The notes beneath the pieces are model-generated. The model made no database searches. It saw nothing but the letters and a program-made list of their open reading frames with translations, and was not told the origin of the DNA. From Scalesia atractyloides (lineage: Eukaryota > Streptophyta > Magnoliopsida > Asterales > Asteraceae): DNA of 64,000 nucleotides. The DNA is taken from positions 45,723,606 to 45,787,605 of the forward strand of contig CAMTDV010000003.1 of the NCBI GenBank assembly GCA_947069175.1. The letters are read 5' to 3'. The translations under genes were made by a program, and so were the position numbers. Below are positions 50,341 through 60,607 of the stretch, piece by piece; the stretch's first letter is position 1, and each line of letters opens with the position of its first letter.

Positions 50341-51866
50341 ACCAATTTTTCATAAGAATTTTGTACATAGTTTATTGTATTTCAAAAATCAAAATAAAAA
50401 AAAAAAAAAAATATAAAATAAAAAATGAGTTTTCACTGTGTGGAAAAGAAGAAATGATAGTACATCAGCAAGTTAGTCTATCACACTGAAATTAAATTTA
50501 AATTGCTTAACTGTGATAGCAACTTCATCATATGATGTACCGGTAGGCAAAATACATGGAATAATCAACTTACCTTGGTGATATAAACATAATGTACTGT
50601 GTATGGGTGGATAACATATCAGTGGCATATGGTTTTATAATCTTAAATCTTATCTTGATAGATTGCCAAAATCTGAGGTTTTGAGTCTTTTTATCGTTAT
50701 TTCATCTAGGGTATCAGGGTTGTCCTTCTATTTCATCCAGATATATGCTGACCTAGGCACAACCAGGATATCTTAAAGAGCTAAAATGCCAAATAACCTA
50801 GAAATTGAAGAAGCTCTCCTAGAGAATCATTCAAATGTGCAAAATGCATAAATCGTACCAACATTTGGTATTTGCCTAACCCTCGTTGGATATTGGTCTC
50901 TTTGCTTTACGAAAATACTGACCTGATCACCAAGTATCTAAAGTTGTAAATCAAAAGGATGAATTCGGTATACTCACCTACTACAAGTATACCTTGATCG
51001 CGTGGATATGTCCTTAAGTGGGACACTCTAGTACATAAATATAATATTACCTTAACGTATCACCAGGTAAAGGTACTTAAAATGTTCATGTATTTTGTTT
51101 AAGTGGATAAACAATACTAGAAATCGTCGTGAACTACTTTTCATGAAAATTATATATACAATTATCTAATAGTGTGAAAATAGTTTGATATTGCTGATAT
51201 GATCTTCTAACCGGTGATTCTCACAAAAACATAGTGTTTATCATTTTGTTATTTATTTGCTTTCAGAAAATATAAAAATCCAAAAAGATTTTCTTTTTCT
51301 TGAAAATTCTTAACGTAGGGAAAATGGTTGTTCATGGAGGAGTTGTTACCGATAGGGGGAGGCGGTGTTAGAAGATGAGTTCAAAATTTTAAAATCTTTC
51401 GGGTTCTTTGTGCTTAAAAATTTTTAGTGTGTGGTTTGAGTTGAAAATTGCTTAATCTGTGATACAGCCTTACCATCTCGTGAGTAATAATAATTGTTTA
51501 ACTATGTTGAAAAATTCTTATGGTTTCTCGAGATGTTTATTTTAAAGTATACAGATTGTAGCAGTGTGTTGCTAAGAAGTTTAGTGAAGAGGAGTTTGCT
51601 TGGATGCATGGTAGAACTCCTTTCTACATTGCAAACACAGTTGAAGAGTTTGAAGATTGCTATGGAAAGCTGATCAAAAGTTTACTCCAATGCTAGCGAT
51701 TTTGAAGATTTGGTGATTTGATGCATCAGCTTAGGGGGAGTCTATTGCTGACAGAAGATTTTAAAGCTGAAGCTATCCAAATACCAAAGACGTTGAAAGT
51801 CGTTGTGAAGATTGCAAGAAGACTGAAAACAAAGTGGTTTGATAAAGCTATTGTCAAGGGGGAGTT
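50341..51866 (+). other. Copia 3' region between pol and 3' LTR
   Basis: About 1.5 kb with no surviving reading frame. In SIRE-type elements a third ORF would sit here. A-run at 50395-50410. Purine tracts GGGGGAGGCGG (51355), AGGGGGAG (51731) and AAGGGGGAG (51856) occur; the last is directly before the LTR. Confidence 0.5.
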
Positions 51867-52312
51867 TGTTGGTGTATATTTATGACAACAGCTTAGATTT
51901 GGTCTTTGGATGTCTTGTAATTAGTAAAACAATAAATAGTTAGCGGGTTGGGATTTGTGATAGTTAGTTGCAGTGATTGGCTAACCAAGCTCACACATTA
52001 TAGGGAGTGGTAGGTGAATTGGGCCTTGCCCAATTCACAGCCTATGTGGTTAAACCCTAGCCTAGTTGCAAATATGTATCTATATAAACAAAGTTTTGTA
52101 TTAGGGTTTAGGTTGCTTAGTTAATCATTTTAGAGAGAGGTGTGAGAAATCTACAGAGAGTGGCTAAGAGATTTCTTATTAGTCTTAAATTGATTGTAAA
52201 CATTCGTGTTGGATAATCAATAGAAGATCGGTTTAATTATAATCCTGTTTCTACTCATTTTCTATGTAAATTTGATCTAGAGGTATCCACACTCTAGATT
52301 GGATAGACGATC
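51867..52312 (+). repeat. 3' LTR of the copia element, truncated
   Basis: Starts TGTTGGTGTATA and matches 42668-43113 with substitutions and small indels, stopping at GGATAGACGATCC. The final 35-40 bp present in the 5' LTR are missing, and no copy of the left flank (ATAAC) follows. Confidence 0.8.
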
Positions 52313-52479
52313 CTGCAGACGGGTTTATAACCCCTTTTTCCTTCACTTTTTCAACACAAACTACGACCCGTTTCTCTAGAGCAACAGGTTCCTGCCCTTC
52401 TTTCGCCAAATTTTTGACGATTCTCTACCTAAATCCATCAACAAGGTATGATTTTAACATCATGTTTAGTTAGATTTAC
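52313..52479 (+). repeat. Athila-like 3' region, copy 2, left piece
   Basis: TGCAGACGGGTTTATAACC to GTTAGATTTAC matches 42257-42420. Split from its continuation (63232-63668) by the chromovirus. The junction with the copia LTR shows only a few bases of shared sequence (CTG-AGACGG). Confidence 0.8.
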
Positions 52480-53569
52480 TGTCACACCCCGACCCGCAGC
52501 GGAATAAGAGTCGGGGCATAATTGGGTTATCACCAAAGCTCATGATGTTTACTAATATGTTTCATATTTATTAAATTCAAATTACATCTCAAAGTTCCAA
52601 GTCAAATTCATACAATACAAGGAAGGAAAAATTAACTAAAACAGTCCAAAATCTAAACTGGTTTATTCTTCTAGGCCGCCCTATATGTTTCTTGCTTCAA
52701 CTTGATCACCTGTATCATGTGTAAAAATGGGAAATTTTGGGTCAACAAAAGTTGGCGAGTGAACCTTGTTTAAAACATTTGTTATTGATTCATTATTGTA
52801 ATTAATATAGAAAAAATTGTGCAATAATCATGTATGAACAAATGTATGTAAACATAATGATCACAAACCACCTTGCTTAAGTATATAATAAGAATGACAA
52901 TGTATATGTTGGCAACGTCCCGTTCACGCTCATAGGTAATGGGGAACGGACGGCCTATGCTAATGTATGTGAGATCAAGGCTCAATCAAACGGAGCCGAT
53001 CTTATGTTGGCAACGCCTGGTTCACGCTCATAGGTAATGGGGAACAGCTCACGCTCATAGGTAATGGGGAGCGGCGGCCTATGAAATGTATGTACTGATA
53101 ATGATAACTTTAATTTAAACATCAACCACACAAACAATAGATATATATTGGCAACACATTTGATCATGAACATGATGGATGCACAAGTGTTTAATTATAA
53201 TAAATAAATAAGGACACATGATACACCCAAAAATGTGATTAAAACGGGGAATTGGTAGAGATTCACTCACATTGGGTGCGTTTGCTTGAAGATGTTGAAT
53301 GCGCACGAGTTTAGAGGATTGATCGACGAGTAATAACTAACCTAATTAATAACGAAAAGGTACGGTAAGTATGTGGATTTTATTAACTTTTTTTAATAGG
53401 ATTTTTGGATATATTTTTGTGAGTTTAAGGCTATTTCCTAACTTTAAAAACGTTATTTTTAAGTAATTTTAATTGATTTTTAAATTAAATAAATAAATAA
53501 AAATAATAAAAAAATGTTGACTTTTGACCATTGACCGTTGACCGGTCCGGTCGCTTATATATGTGCACT

Positions 53570-53641
53570 GGGTGAGACTCGAACCCGTGACCTCTCGTAC
53601 GCGTGCACGCAGCTCTACCAACTGAGCTACGTGTCTAACCC
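53570..53641 (-). other. tRNA-like module 1 in chromovirus LTR
   Basis: 72 bp. The minus strand reads GGGTTAGACACGTAGCTCAG, a complete D-arm/A-box (TAGCTCAGTTGGTAGAGC), and a B-box GGGTTCGAGTC, ending ACCC that can pair with the opening GGGT. The anticodon arm is poor. A decayed tRNA or SINE head. Second copy at 61697-61767. Confidence 0.6.
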
Positions 53642-53742
53642 GAAATAATTCTGTTTTTAATTATACTTATATACTATTTAGATTTATCCAGAAATTATTT
53701 ATTTTAAAAAGGATTTTAAATGTATCGAACCGGTGCTGTCAA

Positions 53743-53979
53743 CAGGTCTCGAACCCGGGACCTGTGGGTTAACGTGCACACAGTCCACCGCTGGACTGTG
53801 TGTCTAGTCTGGTTAATAATCCGGTTTTTATTATACTTAACATGATTCTGTGAGTTAACCCGGTTCGGTTAAAAAAAGTCATTTTTATTTCAAGAGAGTG
53901 AGGTTGGGACAGGAATCGAACTCGCGACGTGTATGTATTTGTTTGCACACAGTCCACCGCTGGACTGTGTGTCTAACCC
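53743..53979 (-). other. tRNA-like modules 2 and 3 in chromovirus LTR
   Basis: 53743-53812 and 53905-53979. On the minus strand each has a 10-bp hairpin, ACACAGTCCA around GCGG, in the A-box position and a B-box-like GGTTCGAGAC or GAGTTCGATTC. They resemble each other, so one probably arose from the other. Copies at about 61868-61937 and 62029-62103. Confidence 0.45.
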
Positions 53980-54837
53980 GTTCATAAAACTGATTTTAAT
54001 TAATCTTATAACATAACCGGACTTCGTCTTCTTCGCTCAAGAACGCAGACAATGATAATTCGAGTGATTCATGTCTAATTTGATTAACAAACATTATAAG
54101 TAATTAAAAGGTAATGAACGGAGAGAGTTTGGGGATAGGAGGTACCGATCAGTGTCTTTCACAGAACTCCGGCAAAGGTCCGTCGGCTCTGTTTGTGAAC
54201 TTCGACTGTTAGAATCAATTAACAGTTCTGTTCGATTAGTTATGAAATTGAGGTACTTAAATAAGGATTAACAGAAGTTTGAATGATCATACCGGCTCTC
54301 AGCGTGATTCTGGAAATTTCAGAAGTTTTCCGGCGAATGCAGAAATTCCGACAACGTCGTCTGGGATTGATTCTGGATGGTGGATTTGTGTTAGTAACAG
54401 TCTAACAACAGATTGAAACAGAAAGAGTCGAGGTATTTACCGTGTGGATGTGAGTCTCGGTTTTCCGACGAAAGTCCGGTGATGGCAGGATATTTCCGGC
54501 GAGTGAAATTGCGTCGAGAAAAGGTGCGATTTTGAGCGAAAGGCTACCAGAGATTTTGGGTGAATTTATAGGGAAGAATCGAGACGCATGGGGTCTGATT
54601 TCAGTCTCGATTCATGGTCAGCCGTTCTCCGGCGGTTACGACTGATGCCGTGGGTTCAGACATCGGTTATAACCGACGTTGAGGTTAATTCTTCAGTTAA
54701 ATCAGAAGAAACCGTCAATTATCAGCGAAGTCGTCGGGATTTCCGACGACTGCGAATTGGGCGCGTCGGTTGACCGATTTGAAATCGAGGTTTGGATATT
54801 TGAATTAATTGATTTGATATATTCCTAAAGAACACAA

Positions 54838-54919
54838 GTGGCGGAGTGGTTTGGTGAGTGAGAATTAAGGCTTTGTGGTTCCCGGCTGACCCGGGTTCGA
54901 CTCCCGGCAGCCGGTTTTT
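54838..54919 (+). other. tRNA-like module 4 with 12-bp minihelix and T-run
   Basis: GTGGCGGAGTGG (A-box-like) at 54838, then 54882-54888 CCGGCTG pairs with 54908-54914 CAGCCGG, and CCGGG pairs with CCCGG around the loop TTCGACT, giving a 7+5 bp stack like a tRNA acceptor/T-arm. TTTTT at 54915-54919 follows, a pol III terminator. Copy at 62965-63046. Confidence 0.6.
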
Positions 54920-55099
54920 CTTTTTAATTAATTTATTTTTACTTTTTAACAATTATAATTTATAAATTCTAATTTTTTTATTAATTATGTATCGTTTAAA
55001 ATTAAAATAAGTCATGAATAACAACAAAAATATAAAACTGATTGTTCGATTAAATAAACGAAGCGGGTTTTGAAAACCCGTTTTTCGACGGATGTTACA

Positions 55100-55114
55100 G
55101 TATCCCCTACTTTT
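55100..55114 (-). other. Chromovirus polypurine tract
   Basis: The minus strand reads AAAAGTAGGGGATAC directly before the 3' LTR. Confidence 0.6.
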
Positions 55115-55133
55115 AGAAATTTCGTCCCGAAAT

Positions 55134-55421
55134 TTAAGTAGTAGTAGTTACAGGAAATAGATGTGGGTATTTCTCGCGCATTGAGTCTTCACGTTCCCAA
55201 GTAAACTCAGGTCCTCGTTTCGACTCCCAGCGTACCCTGACAATTGGGATGAGGCTTCGTCTGAAACGTTTTTCTTCGAAGTCCATAATTTCTACTGGTC
55301 TTTCAATGATATGCATAGATTCATCGACTTGAATGTCTTCTAGAGGAATTTGGAGGTTTTCATCAGCGAGGCACTTCTTCAAGTTCGATACATGGAATGT
55401 GGGATGAATTTTGTTGAGTCC
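55134..55421 (-). pseudogene. Chromovirus integrase C-terminal chromodomain
   Basis: In frame with the integrase but separated from it by TAA at 55422-55424. HVSNLKKCLADE near the start, then ERPVEIMDFEEKRFRR and VRVRWESKRGPEFTWEREDS, ending YPHLFP. Such chromodomains guide insertion into heterochromatin (Tekay/Del-type chromoviruses). The domain itself looks intact. Confidence 0.75.
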
Positions 55422-56732
55422 TTATGGTAGGTCAAGCTTGTATGCTACAGGTCCTACTCTTTCGAGTATCTTGAAAGGACCTACGTAGCATGGTGCTAGC
55501 TTGCCTTTTTGGCCAAAACGAACCACTCCCTTCCACGGTGATACTTTTAAAAGTACTTGGTCACCAATGTTAAACTCCAAGGGCTTTCGTCGTTTGTCTG
55601 CGTAACTCTTTTGACGACTTTGTGCCGCTAAAAGGTTGTTTCGAATTTGATGAATCTTGTCTGTTGTTTCTTGTATTAATTCCGGACCGGTGATTTGAGC
55701 TTCTCCAATTTCGTGCCAACATATTGGTGATCGGCACTTACGACCATATAACGCTTCGAAAGGTGCCATGCCGATACTTGAATGATAGCTGTTGTTGTAC
55801 GAAAATTCAACAAATGGTAGATGAGTGTCCCAATTCCCTTTGAAGTCTATGACACATGCTCGAAGCATGTCTTCAAGAGTTTGGATGGTGCGCTCAGATT
55901 GTCCATCAGTTTGAGGATGATAAGCAGTACTGAGGTCTAATCGTGTACCCAAAGCGGCTTGTACAGCTTGCCATGTTCGTGAAGTGAAACGACCATCACG
56001 ATCTGAAATAATGCTTAACGGTACACCATGACGGCTTACGATTTCGCTGATGTAGATACGAGCTAGTTTCTCATACTTAAAGTCCTCGCGAATCGGAATG
56101 AAGTGAGCTGATTTTGTAAGACGATCAATGATTACCCATATAGTGTCATACCCACCGGAAGTGCGAGGTAACCCGGTAATGAAGTCCATGGTTATGCTTT
56201 CCCACTTCCATACAGGTATTTCGGGTTGGACTAGAAGTCCTGAGGGTCTTTGATGTTCAGCTTTCACTTTAGAACAGGTAAGGCACTTGGAAACAAAAAC
56301 AGCAATATCCTTCTTCATGCCAGGCCACCAGTAGGTGTATCGAAGGTCTTGATACATCTTGTCGGCTCCTGGGTGTACAAAGTATCGTGTTTTGTGCGCC
56401 TCTTCCATAAGGGTATCGCGAAGGTTATTGTGATCGGGAATCCATATGCGATCTAGATAATACAGAATGCCATCAGATTTTGTTTCGAGTTTAAGTTCTG
56501 CTCCACAAGATAACTCATTGCGTAGGTCATATTCTGTTATGGAAACATGTTGAGCTTCTCGGATTTGATCTTTGATGTTGGTTATGATTTGCGAACATAG
56601 AAGACAAATAGAGTTCGCATAACCCTCTCGACTGAGTGCATCGGCCACCACATTTGCTTTGCCAGGATGATACCGAATTTCACAGTCGTAGTCATTAAGA
56701 AGTTCGACCCATCTTCGTTGCCTCATATTCAA
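55422..56732 (-). pseudogene. Chromovirus RNase H end and integrase
   Basis: 436 codons open: RQRRWVELLNDYDCEIRYHP and ADALSRE (end of RNase H), HPGADKMYQDLRYTYWWPG and CLTCSKVK (zinc-binding), TMDFITGLP, IISDRDGRFTS and GQSERTIQTLE (the three catalytic acidic positions, all present), then FNIGDQVLLK. Ends with TAA after LDLP. No ATG of its own; it is part of a former polyprotein. Confidence 0.8.
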
Positions 56733-57689
56733 CTCCTTTTGGTTAAAGATATGTGGAGGCTCTTGTGGTCAGTGTAAATTTCACACTTGGTACCATAGAG
56801 GTAATGTCTCCATATCTTAAGAGCGAACACAAAGGCTCCAAGTTCTAGGTCGTGAGTAGTGTAGTTCTTCTCATGAGTTTTGAGTTGCCTAGAAGCATAG
56901 GCTATCACTTTTCCCCTTTGCATTAATACACAGCCTAGTCCTTGCCCTAATGCATCGCAATATACTACAAAATCATCGCAACCTTCGGGGAGTGTGAGGA
57001 TAGGTGCGTCACAAAGCTTTTGCTTAAGGGTTTGGAAGGCTTCTTCTTGTTTAGGTCCCCATATGAAGGGTTTTCCTTTATGTGTCAAAGCCGTGAGTGG
57101 TACAGCGATACGAGAGAAATTTGATATGAAACGGCGATAGTAACCAGCCAAACCAAGGAAAGATCTTACTTCGGTTGGTGTACGTGGCGCTTGTCATTCT
57201 TGCACTGCTTTGATCTTTGAGGGGTCGACATGTATTCCCTTGTCATTTTGACATGTCCAAGGAATTGTACTTCCTTTAACCAGAATTCGCATTTGGAGAA
57301 CTTAGCGTAGAGTTTTTCGGTTCTTAAGAGCGTCGGAGGATGAGTCGAAGGTGTCGTTCATGATCAGTCTTAGACTTTGAGTAAATGAGAATATCTTTGA
57401 TGAAGACTATAACCAAGCGATCGAGATAGGGTTTGTAAACTCTGTTCATTAGGTCCATGAAGACGGCTGGAGCGTTGGTTAGACCAAATGGCATGACCAT
57501 GAATTCATAGTGACCATAACGAGTTCGGAAGGCGGTCTTTGGGACGTCTTCTTCATGTACTCTGAGTTGATGATAGCCGGAACGAAGGTCGATCTTTGAA
57601 AAACAAGTAGCACCCTGGAGTTGGTCTAGAAGATCATCGATGCGAGGTAATGGATAGCGGTTCTTGACCGTTAATTTGTTGAGTTCTCT
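56733..57689 (-). pseudogene. Chromovirus reverse transcriptase and RNase H, broken
   Basis: Downstream of a stop after RMCID (57687-57689), RT motifs continue: RELNKLTVKNRYPLPRIDD, GYHQLRVHEED, FMVMPFGLTNAP, then VIVFIKDILIYSK, where Lys-Asp stands in place of the catalytic Asp-Asp pair (about 57395-57400). Shifts near 57325 and 57240 precede LAGYYRRFISNFSR, and VVYCDALGQGLGCVLMQ and EIYTDHKSL mark RNase H. Another shift at about 56745. Confidence 0.75.
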
Positions 57690-59797
57690 TTAATCGATAC
57701 ACATGCGAAACGTTCCATCTTTCTTCTTTACAAACAGAACAGGTGCACCCCAAGGCGATGAGCTAGGACGTATGAATCCTTTGTCGGTCAGTTCTTGTAA
57801 TTGACTGGCCAGCTCTTGCATTTCGGATGGGGCTAACCTATAAGGAGATTTCGCGACAGGTGTAGCGCCAGGTATAAGATCAATGCGGAATTCGACTTCT
57901 CTCTTGGGAGGAAGTCCTGAGATGTCGTCGGGAAAAACTTGCGGGAACTCTTTCACTACGGGTATATCTTCGAGTTTCTTCTCCTTATTTCCCTTCTTGA
58001 CAACGTGGGTTAGAAATGCTACATAATTCTTGCGGAGATATTTTCGGGCTTGAAGACAGGACATCAGTTTGAGTCCTTTCGAAGGGGTTTCTCCAAAGAT
58101 TCGTAGGGTTTGACCGTCTGCAAGAGGAATGCGAATGAACTTTTCACGGCATACCACTTCAGCATGATATTGGCTGAGCCAGTCCATGCCGATTATAATG
58201 TCAAAACTTCCCAACTTCATAGGAATGAGGTCAACAGGAAAATCGTGATCGTTTAGAGTAAGAGTACAGTTTCGGATAATGGAGTTTAATGAGACCGGTT
58301 TTCCGTCAGCAACTTCTACCGTTATGGATTCCATAAGTTTATCACGAGTTTGGTTGAGGATGGGTTCAAATTCTAAGGACACAAAACTCTTATCCGCGCC
58401 AGTATCAAATAACACGGATGCATAACTACCATTGACGAGAAACGTACCGTTAACCACGTTGTTGTCGGCCCTAGCTTGGTTGGCGTTGATGTTGAATGCT
58501 CTTCCTCTAGCAGGTGGAGGAGCTTGGTTCACCGGATTTGCTTGAGCTTGAGCATGTATAATGTTCACCAAACGTGGGCAAGTGTTTCTAAAGTGGTTTG
58601 GGTCTCCACAATTGTAGCAAGCCCGCATGGGTTGCATCATGGGGTAGTTGGGTTGGTAGTAGGTTTGGGCCGTATGTTGTGTAGGTGGTAGTAGTAGGGA
58701 TTGTTGGGCTTGACCCATTATTTGATGGTGGGTTTGGGTTGTGGGTTGGTTGCGGTTCATTCGATGTAGTGAGCGGCAGGTTTGGATGGTGTGACCTGCA
58801 CGGCCACAGCCGGTGCAATATTGACAGGGGTGTTCGGGAGAATGATGGTATTGGCAACGGGTGCATTTTGGGTAGGGGCCGGAGTATTGCCTTTTGTATG
58901 GTGCGGGTGAAGGGGCAACTTGAGTGATGGGTGCAGCAGGGATGGGGAAATTGGTTTGGGTAACAGCAAAATTTCTAGTATTCCGTTTCCTCTTGTTTGA
59001 AAACTTTGAGGAGGAGGTGGAATGGTTTGAGGTTTGGCTCTCGACGGGGGCTTTCTTTTTCTCTTCCTTGAATTTACCGTTTCTGATGCGGTTCTCGGTA
59101 AGTTCGGTGGCTAATTCCATAGCAGCTTCGAGAGTTGTAGGCGAAGTGCTGAGGACTGAGTCTTGAATCTTCGAGGGGAGGCCTCGAATATAGTGTTCAA
59201 CCAAGCGGTATATTGGGGTGAACAAGTTAGGAACCATCTGGTTCAGCTCAAGAAATCTTTTGTTGTAGGAAGTATGGTCCCCTTCCTTTTGCTTCAGCGA
59301 GTGGAATTCGTCTTCCAACTTCTTGAGTTCGCTTCTTGGGCAGAAACGTTTTGTCATCATTTCTCTTAACTCTTCCCAGGTTAAGGCCATAGCGTCTTCA
59401 ACTCCTCTCTTACCCTTCTCGGTGTTCCACCAGGTCAGGGCTACCCCAAATAATCTCCCGGTTGCGTAACGTACCTTGCGATCCTCGGGACAATCGCAAT
59501 TTAGGGAGGTGTTTTCCATTTCCTCGAACCAGTGGAGGAGAGCGGTGACACCTTCGGTCCCTTCATACTTTGGGGATCGCAAGACTTGAAGTGTTTGTAG
59601 GAGCACTTCTTGGAGGGAGGGTTGTCGATGTTTTGACCCTCTTGATTGGGTGGGTTGATAGGATTTGCGGTGAGAGCTTGCTGGACTTGAATTACAATAT
59701 CAGGAAGCACCGCGGCCATTTGTTTTGCAATTTGAGTGGCCAAGCGTTCGTTTGACCTTCCTGATTTTCGTCCTCCACGTAGCTGCCTACCCGACAT
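57690..59797 (-). pseudogene. Chromovirus gag, protease and RT start
   Basis: The gag start at about 59797 (SGRQLRGGRKSGRSNERLA) shifts frame near 59570 into a 638-codon frame: LLHWFEEMENTSLNCDC, CYNCGDPNHFRNTCPRLV (zinc knuckle near 58620) with another Cys/His-rich part upstream, LFDTGADKSFVS (protease active site, about 58410), IIIGMDWLSQYHAEVV, then the RT lead-in YRLAPSEMQELASQLQELTD and GTFRMCID before TAA. Largest surviving part of the element. Confidence 0.8.
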
Positions 59798-60607
59798 CTA
59801 CAGGAATATACATAGGAAGATGGTGAGTTTAAGGAGTGTTTAGGTGTCATGTGTCGTTGAAAGTAATAAAATAACATAATCATCAATAATGCAACTACAT
59901 CCATAGGATGTCTTGGGTTTGCTCATGTTTGGGCCTCCAATGTCCCCCATACCATCGCCGGTATAGTCATGTGGGCCCCCATGACTATTGGCTTAGTAGG
60001 ATTCACATTGGTATTGGCGGTTTAACACTCGCATCACCCGAATGAAAACCACGAAATATGTTTGCGAGATGTATGGTCGGAGGGTGTCAAGGTATAGACA
60101 CAATGACAACTCAAAGTGGTGTTAGCTCACACGACGTTTGGTATAGCATGCTTTGGCCTAATAGGTCCTTCGTACTCTCATCGTTAGTCCCTAGGTAGGC
60201 AAACTGGTCCTTTATTTTGGATTTATACGAATGCCAAGCCTAGACAGGACGTTCCGACTACCGGTACTCGTACCCTTCCAGTTACTACATGCCCGTCATG
60301 AGAACTCACTTTGATGTGATTTGAAAATACAAAAATCGTTGTAAAAATCATATGTATTGTGAGGTGTGTGCTCCCATGGATATGATATGTTATGAGAATA
60401 TGATTCATGATAAGCATTGTATGATAGTATGTATTTATGAACATGCTTGCATAGCATTGAATGTAACAATAAACATAAAGCATATAAACATCATGAATTT
60501 TGCATGTAACACACAAACAATTTAAAAATTCTAATCAACTATAGTATAGGCTCTAAGGGTCTAATAACCTATCCTATATCCCTATAATCATGGCTCTGAT
60601 ACCAATC
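59798..60607 (-). other. Chromovirus leader with iMet primer site
   Basis: No gene. On the minus strand TTGGTATCAGAGCCATG (60590-60606) follows the LTR and matches the initiator-Met tRNA primer site. The open frame at 60223-60516 is leader sequence. Confidence 0.7.

Larger units (their letters stand above)
52480..55099 (-). repeat. Chromovirus LTR, left copy (3' LTR on minus strand)
   Basis: 2620 bp, TGTCACACCCC to GATGTTACA. Preceded by TTTAC, the 5-bp target duplication. Contains three near-copies of TTCACGCTCATAGGTAATGG (52925-53075) and four tRNA-like modules (53570-54914). Nearly identical to 60608-63226 by eye, so the insertion is recent. Confidence 0.9.

Noticed and set aside
52782..53306. 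Short open frames with ITYERE repeats in the chromovirus LTR (and again at 60910-61301)
   Set aside because: They arise from the repeated TTCACGCTCATAGGTAATGG units in the LTR; no start context or homology.
53570..53641. Real tRNA gene
   Set aside because: A- and B-box regions are good, but anticodon and T stems do not pair properly and the sequence is part of an LTR.
58476..59369. Plus-strand open frames over the chromovirus gag
   Set aside because: Shadows of the minus-strand gag frame.
60223..60516. 97-codon His/Tyr-rich minus-strand frame
   Set aside because: Lies in the chromovirus leader between primer site and gag, AT-rich, no motif.
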